A DNA stretch of 64,000 bases, taken from Ziziphus jujuba. Taxonomy: Eukaryota > Streptophyta > Magnoliopsida > Rosales > Rhamnaceae. The position numbers and the translations under genes were made by a program. Positions 1-11,647 of this stretch are shown piece by piece. The notes under the pieces were generated by a model that was not told where the DNA came from, made no database searches, and worked only from the letters and a program-made list of their open reading frames with translations. Positions within the stretch are counted from its first letter, which is position 1. The number at the start of each line of letters is the position of its first letter. The DNA lies in assembly GCF_031755915.1 (NCBI RefSeq), contig NC_083386.1:2759001-2823000 (forward strand), read 5' to 3'.

Positions 1-49
1 GGAATGGAACAGATGACGCAGAATCCTTCATTATGCGTCGCCGTTGATA

Positions 50-81
<32 letters not shown>

Positions 82-906
82 TTCTTATAATTTTCTTCTC
101 ATCTTTAAATAAGCACTGATTATGGTTGTTTAATTGTTTTTTTGTTTAATTTTTTTTTTTGGATGGAACCGGTGATGCAGAATTTTTACTTATTCGTCGT
201 CTGTTCCATTTTTTTTCTTTTTTTTTTGGTTGTCTTTTAATAAATTTTTACCTCATCATCAAATAAGCATTGAAATTGTTTCTTAAAAGTGTGGACCAAT
301 AATGTTTAGGTGGAACAGGTGATGCATAAGTCTTTATTATGCATCGCTGGTGACTTTGTTTTTTTTTTTTTTTGAGAATTTATTTTACCTTACCATCTAA
401 TACCCATTGAAATTATTTCTTAAATGCGTGAAGCAATATTTCCTAGGTGATTGTTTAATTTTTTTGTTTTTCCAGTACAGGTTATTATGTTTGAATATTT
501 GGTATCATTTTAAATTTTTTTTTTTTTTTGGGAATGGAACTGGCGACGTAGAATCCTTCCTTATGCGTCGCCGTTGATTTTTTTTTTTTGGTATTCTTAT
601 AATTTTCTTCTCATCTTTAAAGAAGCACTGATTATGGTTGTTTATTTTATTTTATTTTTTTGTTTTCAAAATTTTTTTTTTTGAATGGAACCGGCGACGT
701 AGAATCCTTACTTATTCGTCGTTTGTTCCAATTTTTTTTTTTGTTGTCTTTTAATAAATTTTTACCTGATCATCAAATAAGCATTGAAATTGTTTCTAAA
801 AATGTGGAGGAATAATGTTTAGTTCTAACAGGTGATGCATACGCCTTTAGTATGCGTCGCTGGTGACTTTTTTTTTTTTTGGGAATTTGTTTTACCTTAC
901 CATTTA
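1..906. repeat. left CACTA-type hairpin array, ~530-bp units
   Basis: Direct repeats with a period of about 530 bp; units begin at 1 and 531 with GGAATGGAAC. Each unit holds three short imperfect inverted-repeat cassettes, for example a GATGCATAA arm answered by TTATGCATC near 320-350, and GACGCAGAA answered by ATGCGTCGCC near 15-45. Poly-T runs separate the cassettes. The GACGCA/TGCGTC words also occur in the arrays at 11-16 kb and 24.9-25.8 kb, so I read this as subterminal repeat DNA of a CACTA (En/Spm-like) transposon. The window begins inside the array, so the outer terminus is not visible. No gene is present. Confidence 0.7.
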
Positions 907-3874
907 TGTTAGAATTCATCCAAGATCCCTCACTGGAATCCCAGACAAATCCTAATCCTAGGGAAACCCTACCAGACCTTCCAATGGAAAATTCGACAGA
1001 ACCTCCCCTAAGGGTTGGACTTACTATAATTTTTTTGCACTGAAAACACACTTCTAAATGCACCACTTTATTCCTCCCACTTTACTACAAAATATTACTA
1101 CAAATTTCAGCATTTCAAAAATTAACAGGGAACCAATGCACAATTAAATAAATAGGCGTCCAAATAGTATACAGAGCGTTATCCATTACAATTGAATATG
1201 ATATTTAATACAATATAAGATAAAAAGAAATAACACAAGATAGAAATGAAAAGAAAAGCCTTTTGGTCTTCGACAATGAACCAAGACGTCGAGCTCGTCC
1301 CGGGACGATCAACATCGACTAACCTGAGCCTAGGGGAACGGAATTTAAAAACGTGAGATGCTAATCATCTCAGTAAGTAACCCAATCTACTAAACAGGAA
1401 AATAACTAATAATAATATTAACTTGATTATTCAATAATAAATAAGTAATTAATTATTAAGTATTTAAAAATAATATTTTCTCTCAAAACCCTTACGATTT
1501 ACTCAGTTGGAAAAGTTCCATTTTTAAAATATTTTTGCAAAACCCAACATTTTATGCCCCAAAAATCTAGAAAATATTTAATTAATAATTTGTAAATAAA
1601 AGACAATAAATTAATAATCCAAAAATCTTAGTGAGAAATAATTATAAAAAATAAGACTAATGACAAATATTAAATTGGAAATAAAGTATTGTAAACAATT
1701 AATACGAAAACATAATAAAATTTACATTAACAAAAATGATCCAAGAAATATTTAAATAAATAAAATAAAATCAAATAATTAGTAATAGAAATCAATTTAA
1801 AATGCCAAAACAATTTAATTTATAAAACACTATTAAAAAAACATTTTAATTTAAATAAAATTCTAAAATATTGTATGATTAAAATCACATCGTGAAAACC
1901 ATTTGATGCACTTACTATATACCAGTGGTGCCAACGATACCCAGTGTCCCAAGTACCGCCAAACAGCAAGTTAAAGAGAGAAACCGGCATACGGTCGCGT
2001 GGCGTTGGACCTCGCTACTGTAAACAGACGTCCCGGCCATGGAGGGGCAGTCTACCCTCATCCAATGGCAACCACAGGACAACCCCATAATCACCTGTAC
2101 GCTACTCACACCCACCTGCGCAGTCACCACATCCACCTATGCGCTAATCATATCAATGTATAAAGAACACCAGTACGTGTATGGTGCATCTAAAAATCAT
2201 AAAATCAATATATTTATTTTCAAATCTCAAAATCTCATAAATACTACCGGGTTTATTCTATCTAGTTAAACCTGTAAATTTTCCACAATTCCTTTATAAA
2301 TTATCTACATAAATTCATCGCATAAATTCCATCAATTTCAAATCCATCAATGAAATTAACAATAATTTAAAATAAATATTCTTTTAATTCCTCAAAATTC
2401 AAAATATAATTAATCACATAAAAATTCCAAAATTCATAAATCCATATAAATGCATTTTTATTGCTTGAAATAAACTCACAATAATTTCAACAATAAATCA
2501 AAAATGTTAAAATCATAATTTCCTTAAATATCAAATTTTTGTAAAATGAATTTCCATAATTTATCAAAATCAAAATATGATTGAATGCACATATACATTT
2601 CAATTTATTCAAATTGTGCCATCAAAATTTAATTCACATTTTATCACATAATCAACATAGAATAAAAACATTCAAATATTAGAATATTCCAAAATATAAT
2701 TAATTTAACACCCGAAAATAATTTTGAAGGTGGGTCACTCATCTCGAGCATGCAATCCAACCAAGATCCTCCATAGGATCAATTCTACGACTCACACGTG
2801 CTCCTAGAATAAAAATATTACACAGGGTCAAATAAATTAATATTTTATTCAGGTAAATAATACCTGGTACCCGGGGGGTTTAACACAAACAGTATCCAAA
2901 ATTCGCAAATAAGGTATCAACGGAAAGCTAAGGGGATGAGGATCATATTACCGATCTCCGCTGGACTTAACTAGACCGTAGGTGGTCGGAAAGTGGACGG
3001 AAGTTTTCGTCTGAAATTCAACTTGTCGTGTTTCCCACACGGCAAGGAATTGAGCTGAATGGACCTCAAAATTGAGCTCAGGAGGTCTAAAATAGGGGGA
3101 ATAGGGTATGAAATCGGGCTGGGTTGATCAAAAAACAACGAAATCGCCCAAAAACAAAATGAGCTGCCGCCGGCTTCAACCGCCGATTTGGGAGCGTCAC
3201 CGGTCGGCCGGCCGCCAAACTTGGCAGCTGAGCTCATCGACAGCTGGGCTTCACCAGTGGCTGGTGCGTGTGGTTGTTCGGTGGCCGGAACAAGTGCAGC
3301 AAGGAGAGAGAGAGATTGACGGGAAGGAGAAATGAAGAGAGAAGGAGAAGAAGAAAGAAGAAGAAGAAAGGAAGAAGAAGCCCGTGGGGGCATTTTCCCA
3401 CATGGGGGAAAAGGGAAAAAAAAAAAGGAAAAGAAAAAGAAAAAAAAAAGAAAAAGAAAATAAATAAATAAATAAATAAATAAATATATATAAAATAATA
3501 TTAAAATAATACAGTATAAAAAAAACTTATAGATCCATAACTTGTAAACCACATATCCGTTTCGGACGTGCCACTAGTCTATGTACTCGTATCGACGAGT
3601 ACTTCACAACCATGCAAGATTCAAAACTTAATTTTGCACGAACATAAAGTCAACTACGGCACCCCTTGGACAGTTCGGATCTCAATTTGTTTTCCTTGTA
3701 ACTAGTCTATGGACTTGGGTTGATGTATACTTTGTAACGATACCCCAGTCAAAGAGAAATTCCATCCGGATCAAAAAATCAAATTTGACCCCTCTCAGTC
3801 AATGGCAGTTAAACCTGATTAATCTCAGTCAACATGAAAAAAATTTCCGATGTACTTCGGGATGGGGTGTTACA
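907..3874 (-). mobile_element. solo-LTR-like insertion, copy A
   Basis: A 2,968-bp element with TG...CA ends: TGTTAG at 907 and TTACA ending at 3874. It is flanked by near-identical 5-bp duplications, ATTTA at 902-906 and ATCTA at 3875-3879. The sister repeat unit keeps the empty site (ACCATCTAATACCC near 396-410), which confirms both borders. It is an inverted relative of the element at 5841-8849: the terminal TGTAACACC and the sequence CCTCCCCTAAGGGTTGG are shared. I found no gag, pol or transposase reading frame. One end is rich in AG/CT repeats (3300-3470). The ends and 5-bp duplication fit a solo LTR of a long-LTR retrotransposon; the superfamily cannot be decided. Confidence 0.75.
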
Positions 3875-4090
3875 ATCTAAGCCGCATTAAAATTATTTCT
3901 TAAGTATGTGAAGCACTATTTCTTAGGTGGTTGTTTAATTTTTTTGTTTTTCCAGTACACATTATTATGTTTGAAAATTTGGTATCACTTGAATCTTTTT
4001 TTTTTGGGTAAATGGAACAGGCGACACATAATCCTTCCTAATGCGTAGCCGTTGACAATTTTTTTTTCTCATATTTAAATAAGCACTGAA
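3875..4090. repeat. left array, remainder of interrupted unit
   Basis: This continues the 530-bp unit broken by the insertion at 907-3874. The stretch 3886-4005 aligns with about 410-530, and the first cassette of the next unit (GGCGACACATAATCC) follows at about 4015. After about 4090 the array gives way to the 3' part of the minus-strand protease pseudogene. Confidence 0.7.
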
Positions 4091-4198
4091 TATTTGCAAA
4101 ACAAATTTACCATTGAATTAATTAAATATTAACTCATGTGCGATATTTACATATTGGTCAACCATTTTATATGTACAAACAAAAGCTATTACACAACC

Positions 4199-7100
4199 AT
4201 GCATAGATATTCATTGTGATGAGATGCTTGAGATCATCTGTGTTGCCCATTCTTTTCAAAACTGGTTGACCTGATCAGCTTGTAGCCAAGTGACACTTGC
4301 ATACTGAACATTATTAAGTTATATAATCATACATATACAAACAATCGTAATTATTAATTATTATTAATAGAAATATGAAATCATTAAATAATTTACCATT
4401 GTTCTTATATTTTGTCGATGAGGATTTGTCCTAACAATATCTCTCATCATCATCATAATATAATAACCGCATTCAGTGCTTTCAGGCTGCATAGGAGTCT
4501 GAATTGACAAACAATATGTAATATTAGATAAGAATACATGTGTAAGACAACAAATATGTAACTTTATTAACAACCAATAATGCTCACTTGCCACCGAAGT
4601 TTCTGTTCGGGTGTCTTCCCTTTGTTCCATGCAACGAATGAATTATATAGAAATAGAAATATTGTATAATATTATAGTGTAGCTTAAATAGTATATTCAA
4701 TATAAGAACAATTAATTAAATAAGATTAAGAGTTTTTAACTTACTCATCAAGCAAAGCTTTTAGATCCCCATCAATTCTATTCTTATGAGACTTCATGGA
4801 ATCCAAAAACCATGCTACTGCTATGTATACATTAACAACACAAAGCATCCAATGATTGCTAAAAACACCAATAAATATGTTAGTTAATATGAGATTTTAT
4901 TAAAGTAATATTGTAACAACATAATTCAATTAAAACTAACACAATATACCTTGCACAATAAGGAAAAAACCATAGCTGATCTGGCGATGCATCTTGCCAT
5001 TTACTCACTATATGTATCATCCAGTCATGAGGGTTTGTATGAAAAATCGGCGCAATAATAGCCGGATGAACAAAGCAAAATTTCCGTTCAGATGGTGTGC
5101 CTATCAATCCATCACATAAAAACCTGCGTAATCCAATTACAAGTAAATATAGTTTTTAAAACCAAATTTATAAATAATTGAATGAAATAATTAATTATAA
5201 ACACATCCAAATTTAGGTTACCTTATATAGAACAAGATGCACTCGGCAGACAATTCTTGCATGTAGCAAAAATTGGATATGTCACTTCTAGTTATGCACA
5301 ACATTTGTTCTTCCTCAAAAATCTCTTTTTTCATTTGAAATGTATATAAATTATCGCTCTTGACATTTTTGATCTGACGCAGCAACTTGCGGATCAGTGG
5401 GGTAATGATAATGAGATCAACATCATCATCTTTATCATCCTCAACATGTGAACTCTTCAGACTCCCCTACAAATATCAACAAACAAAATTTGAAGTATAA
5501 CAAAAATGAAATTAGTCAAAACATACAAATATCAACAAACAAAATTTGAAGTATAACAAAAACGAAATTAGTTAAAACATACACAAAATTAATTATCATA
5601 TATAGCTCAATCAAACAATACCTCATCGGATGGCAAAATAACAAGATGTCTCAGCTATGCAACAAAGGCACCTTCAGCATCACCAACAATCAGCTTCTCC
5701 ATATTCTTATATTTTTCATTATCCGGGGCCTTAATCTTTTTCTGTGGACGTTGCTTAAGGGTATGGAAGAAGTTTGCCATCGTGTATCCTTTGCCTTGAC
5801 CCCTAAGCCTACCTCTTTATTCGTCATTCACCAATGCTTGTGTAACACCTCGTCCCGAACAACATCGGAATTTTCTTCACATTGACCAAGGTTGATCGGT
5901 TTGACCGCCATTGACCCAGAAGGGTCAATATTTGATTTTTTGTTTCGGATGGAATTTCTCTTTGATTGGGGTACTGTTGCAAAGTATGCATTGACTCGAG
6001 TTCAAAGACTAGTAGTATATTGAAAACGGAGCTACCATTTGAAAGTTATAGGTAAAGCAAGTTGAGGTCCAAACTATCCAAGGGGTGCCGAAGTTGACTT
6101 TTTGTTTGTATAAAGTTGAGCTTTGTCTCATGCATGGTTGTGAAGTACTCATTGATACGAGTTCATAGACTAGTGGCACGCCCAAAACAGATATGTAGTT
6201 TACAAGTTATGGATCTGCAAAATTTTTTAAATACTGTAGTATTTTAATATTATTATATATATATATTTATTTTCTTTTTCTTTTTTTTTTTTCCTTTTCC
6301 CCCATGTGGGAAAATGCCCCCACAGGCTTCTTCTTCCTTTCTTCTTCTCTCTTCATTTCTCCTTCCCGTCAATCTCTCTCTCTCCCTACTGTATCTCTTC
6401 CGGCCATCACACAGCTACACGTGCCGGACGGCATGGTGGCCCACGGCTAGACGAATCTGGGGGCCGAGTCTCCAACTGGTTGGCTAGTGGACGCATCGGG
6501 ATTGATGCCCAAAGCTGACGGTCGGTGAGGTGGTGGTTGGTCGGTTTTTCGACGGCCACCGGTCCTGTGGTTGGTCTTTCCTCCTAGATTTTGACCCCCT
6601 GATTCCAAAAATAACCTCCATTTGCCCAAATTTCGAGCTGTTTGTGAGATAGAAGAAGGGGAAATTCTACCAAAATCTTCTATCCACTTTCTGACCACCT
6701 TCGGTCGAGTTGAGTCCAATGGAGATCGATAATATATTCCTTGTCCCCTTAGCTTTCCGTTAATACCTTATTTGCAAATTTTGGATACCGTTTGTGTTAG
6801 CCCCTCCGAGTATCAGGTATTATTTATCCAAATAAAATATTAATTTATTTGATCCTGTGTAATATTGTTATTCTAGGAGCACGTGTGAGTCGTAGAATTG
6901 ATCCTATGGAGGATTTTGGTTGGATTGCGTGCTCGAGGTGAGTGACCCACCTTCAAACTTAATTTTGGGTCTTTAATTATATGTATTTTGTGATAATTGA
7001 TTATTTGAAAATGTAATATTTCATGTGTTAATTGTTTTGTAAATTATAATTGAAATTTTATGCCAAAGTTGAAAGAAATTAAATTATTTTTGTATTATGA

Positions 7101-10100
7101 ATATTTTTTGGGTTTTAAGAATTTTCTTGAATTTGAGGTTTAATTTATTAATTATTGAATTTTGTAGTTGGACTATTTTATAATTAGATGTTTGAAAAAT
7201 ATGTTTTATGTAATTAATATTAAGAGAATTTCCATCTAAATTATATTGCCAATTTATGTTATTTTAATAAATGTTTGGGTGCCAAAAATATATTTGGGAA
7301 TTAACAGAAATTGTGATTTCAATTTCCTTTTATAATTGTTATGCTTATTGTGGAATTTAATTATATTTTGAATTTTGAGGAATTGAAGGAATATTTATTT
7401 TAAATTATTGTTAATTTCATTGATGGATTTGAAATTGATGGAATTTGTGCGATGGATTTCTGATAATGATTTATAAAGGAATTGTGGAAAATTTATGGGT
7501 TTAATTGGATGGAATAAACCCGGTAGTATTCATGAAATTTTGAGATTTAAAAAAATATATTGATTTTATGATTTTTAGTTGCACCATATAGTTACTGGTG
7601 TTCTGTATACATGGATATAATTAGTGCGCAGGTGGATGTGGTTAGTGTGCAGGTGGGTGTGAGTAGCACACAGGTGATTTATGGGGTTGTCTTGTGGTTG
7701 CCATCGGACGAGGATAGGCCGCCCTCCATGGCGGGACGCCTGTTTGCAGCGGCGTGGTGGGATGCCACGTGACTATATGCCGGTGTTTCTTTTTAACCTC
7801 CTATCTGGCGGTACTTGGAATGTTGGGTACCGTTGGCCCCACTGGTATATAGTGGATGCATCATATGATTTTCACGACCTGATTTTAGTTATACAATATT
7901 TTAGAATTTTATTTAAATTAAAATGTTTTATAAATTAATTGTTTTGGTATTCTAAATTGAGTTCTACTGTTAATTATTTGGTTTTATTTTATTTATTTAA
8001 ATATTTCTTGGATCATTTTTGTTACTGTAAATTTTATTGTGTTTTCGTATTAATTGTTTACAATATTTTATTTCCAATTTAATCCTTGTCGTCAGTCTTA
8101 TTTTTATAATTATTTCTTACTAAAATTTTTGGATTATTAATTTATTATCTTTTATTTGTAAATTATTAATTAAATATTTTCTAGATTTTTGGGGCATAAA
8201 ATGATGGGTTGTGCGAAAATGTTTTAAAAATGGAACTTTTCCAACTGAGTAAATTGTGAGGGTTTTGAGGAAAAATATTATTTTTAACTATCTATTATTT
8301 ATTTACTTATTTTTTATTAATCAATTAACTAAGTTATTTATCCTTTTATTTTTATTATTGTATAGTAGATTGGGTTACTTACTGAGATGATTAGCATCTC
8401 ACGTTTTTAAATTCTATTCCATTAGGCCTGGGTTAGTTGATGTTGATTGTCCGGAAGTGAACTCGACGTCTTGGTTCGTTGCCGAAGTCCAAGAGGCTTT
8501 TCCTTTCATTTCTATCTTGTATTATTTCTTTTTATCTTGTAGTGTATTAAATTTCATATTCAATTGTACTGATAATGCTCTGTATACTATTTGGATGATT
8601 AACTATTTAATTCTGCATTGGTTCCCCGTCATTTATTTGAAGTCTTGCAAATTTGTGGTAATACTTTTTAGTAAGGTGGGAGGAATAAGATGATGGATAT
8701 AGAAGTATGTTTTCAGTACAGGGAAATTGTGGTAAGTCCAACCCTTAGGGGAGGTTCTGCTGGATTTTCCATTGGAAGGTCCGATAAGGTTTTCCTGGGA
8801 TCAGAGCTTGTCTAGGGTTTCGGTGAGGAATTTTGGACGGGTCCTGACACTTGTGTGAGATATCAACCGGAGGTGAACGGTCAATTTCTTCTTCTGCTGC
8901 TCTGTTCTTTAGGACATTCCACAATATATTTATGAAATGATTAAATGTCTCGGTTGATATAAGATTTAACAAAATCACAATATATGCAACAAATAATCAT
9001 AAAAAAAGTGTACTCACAATTTTTTCCACCATATTTTCAGTTTTTTCATTTGCATATTTTCCATCCTTGCCCATACACGCCCGTATCCATAAGTCATCTC
9101 GGTTGATAGACTTTTGGATGCCTTTTTCTTTTTGCTTCAAAGGTTACAAATAAATTTTACTAATGCAAGTTATTAACAATGGCCAAATTACATATAGTTA
9201 AATGTAAATAAAAATAAATTGCATACAATGGTTTGTTCCAATCGGCATATCCCATTGTGCCCATTCGATGTGGATGCTTATTTAATTTTTGTTTTTTGGA
9301 ATATTGACGGCTTGTTGCCTATAAAAATTATAAACACATGTACATATTACAAAACCCAAATAATGTAAGTCACCATAACAAATTTTATACAAGTAACATC
9401 AACGTGCATTAAATAAAACTATACCTTGAATTCATCCAACAACTTTTGTTTCACAAATTCATTCCACACCTTTGGGGTTATGAATGTATACATTTTGGGT
9501 CAATGTTCAAACACTTCGGATGTGTCGATATATGGTTTAATAAACTGTACATATAATTTATTCTTGAATTTTCTCCATTTTTCAGTACAATCGCTTAAAG
9601 TTCTCTTATTTAAACTCACGTCTTTTTTTGTATATTGCTGCAAATTTAAAACATATATATTTATTAATATGGTTAACAAGTAAATGTGGTAAGTTAGAAA
9701 TACAAGTAAAATGCATAAAGTTACTAATGCAAAAAACATATAAAATATGCATCAAATAAATATGACCAATAATAAACAATTAACAATAATGTATTACCTT
9801 TATCGAACCCCAGATGTTATCTTTTAACCGCTTTGGCATGTCTCTCCATTTTTTAATAGTAATTGGAATTGTACTCCCAACCAACGAGCCCTCTAAATTG
9901 GTAATTTGGATAGCCACATGGTTAATAGCAACGCCAACCTCATTATATTGAGGTTCCAAACTTTTTCTGCCCCCTAAATCCATCCTAAGGCCTTTCATCA
10001 GTGTAGCTCCTCTTCTTCTACGCTCTATGGATGACGTAGTCGGTCTGGCCATATCACTTGATGGCGATCCATCGTCATCCTTATCCGAAAGGGCATGATC

Positions 10101-10133
10101 ATTAAAAGGATCCATAATTCTACATACATGCAC
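4199..10133 (-). pseudogene. CACTA second gene: Transposase_24-like region plus Ulp1-like (C48) protease, disrupted
   Basis: Minus-strand gene in about a dozen exons. Exon 1 (about 9796-10133) encodes an ARPTTSS region, then RGATLMKGLR and KKWRDMPKRLKDNIWGSIK. Exon 2 (about 9425-9637) encodes EKWRKFKNKLY. A further exon (about 9237-9318) encodes HPHRMGTMGYADW. This order resembles the plant Ptta/En/Spm Transposase_24 family. Downstream exons give an Ulp1-like SUMO-protease core: NHWMLCVVNV with His (about 4746-4863), FLDSM with Asp, and ECGYYIMM with Cys (about 4395-4503). A TGA interrupts exon 2 after the codons for VFEH, other stops occur near 5670 and 4255, and the 5841-8849 insertion splits the gene. 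Exon ends are inferred from GT/AG sites and are approximate. No longer functional as it stands. In CACTA elements such a gene accompanies the TNP2 transposase; its exact role is unknown. Confidence 0.75.
5841..8849 (+). mobile_element. solo-LTR-like insertion, copy B
   Basis: A 3,009-bp element running from TGTAACACC at 5841 to CCTGACA ending at 8849, with CTTG on both sides (5837-5840 and 8850-8853). It is the same family as 907-3874 but in the opposite orientation. The two ends are partly complementary (a CGTCC block near each terminus). No retroviral-type protein is encoded. A CT-rich tract lies near 6330-6390, matching the AG-rich tract of copy A. It lies inside the minus-strand Transposase_24/Ulp1 gene, so it is younger than that gene. 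Confidence 0.75.
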
Positions 10134-10980
10134 ACTTAAAATAAAATATTAACATAATTACTTATTAATATTAATAACAAAAATAAACATCCATAGGTCA
10201 TGTAATTTATTTAACTTGTATCTCCTTTAACAGTCATTTAACATTTTCAACCACAAAAGGCAACAAGATCACTAATTGGTTGTGAGGCATATTTCTCCCT
10301 AAAACGACGTCGTTTTTTATTTTCCTCGCATTTTATAACGACTATATCTTGAATGTAAAATATCAACACATAATATAACTATTTTTCAACAAGAAGCTAA
10401 ACATACACCACCAAACCCCATATATCATAAAAATAAAAACAGCACACCTTTACAAATCCATCAAGCAAGAGGAACAACAACCCACCAAAGTAGTTGATGG
10501 TGACGGCAAGGTAAAACCCCAACAACCACTGTAGGTGACGGCAACGGCAAAAACCCAGCCACCTAACCCTTGCAACAGCGACGGCAAGAAACCCAGCCAC
10601 CCAATCCCGCGACAGCGACGGCGACGGCCACGACCCAGCCAACCAACCCACGGCAAAAACTTGAAGTGCTCACAGTCCAACCAATGGCAAGAAGAAGAAT
10701 ATGTAAAAGGAAAATTTTTGAGGAAATAAACCGTTGAAATCCTTCAAACCCTTCAAAGAAACCCAACAGCCTAATGGGAGAGAGACCTTCAAATCCTTAA
10801 AATATTTTGTAGATTGCTTCCAAAACTCAATTTCCCCTAATATATGTACTTGGGGTCCGTGGTTGAAAAGAAAGCCCGTTGGAAGATGTGCCATATTAGT
10901 TTCTTTTTATTTTCATTATTATTGGTAATTTTAGGGGTTTAGGGGCAAATAAATATATTTAAAGACCCAAAATATATATA
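10134..10980. other. 5' flank of the CACTA second gene
   Basis: No supported gene. It contains a perfect 16-bp palindrome, AAAACGACGTCGTTTT, at 10301-10316. Near 10500-10640 there is a GC-richer stretch with repeated CGACGGC words and CCCAGCCA repeats. Open frames there are short, overlap on both strands and show no family resemblance. It probably includes the promoter or 5' leader of the minus-strand gene that starts at 10133. Confidence 0.4.
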
Positions 10981-10984
10981 CATA

Positions 10985-11647
10985 TATCTCAAAAGGAATT
11001 GACGACTCTAGGGAAAAAAATATTACGTCGCCAGTAAGTTTTTTCCCCCAAAAAAACCAAAACAATTTAAGAGGCTTCCAAACTTGAACACAAAATAAAT
11101 TGTACTTCAAATATAAGCCAAATAAAAAAAATATTAAAAGGGAACTGGCGACGTTTGATATAGTAATTGCGTTGCTGTTTTGCTAATTTTTTTTTTCAAA
11201 TATATACAATTTAACTGACTTGCAAAATTAAACACAAAATAAACTGTACTTGAAAAACAAGATAATTAAGGGGCAAAAAAAAAAAAAAATCATAGAGAGG
11301 AACAGGCGACATGATTAAGTTTAGTTGCGTCGCTGATTCAATAATTTTTTTAAAAACAAAATGAAGACTTGAAAGTTTAAATAACAAATAAAATGTAAAT
11401 ATGAAAAACAAATAAATATTTTATTAGGATTGCAAATTTTAAAAGCAAATAAACTATCATTGAAGCATTAACAAGTGAAAATACAGCCTTTTATCAAACT
11501 TATGTATAGAATTGGTCAATAAGTCCTTGTTGTGTGGTACAATTCTACATTTAGATCAATGGAATATGTTCATTGGATTTCTACATGGGTATATTTGTAG
11601 ATGAACAATAAAAACAAAAATTAATAAGAAAAAAAAAATTAAAACAT
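10985..11647. repeat. degenerate start of the central hairpin array
   Basis: Diverged cassettes of the type seen in the main array: GACGACTCTAGGG with ACGTCGCCAG near 11000-11035, GGCGACGTTTGA with GCGTTGCTG near 11145-11180, and GGCGACATGATT with TGCGTCGCTG near 11305-11335. The spacer words CAAATTAAACACAAAAT and CTTGAAAAACAAG are shared with the regular units downstream. Confidence 0.65.

Noticed and set aside
2971..3552. 193-codon minus-strand frame
   Set aside because: It starts in poly-T/CT low-complexity DNA (Phe/Leu/Tyr-rich) inside the LTR-like element, has no family resemblance, and is not conserved in the inverted copy B.
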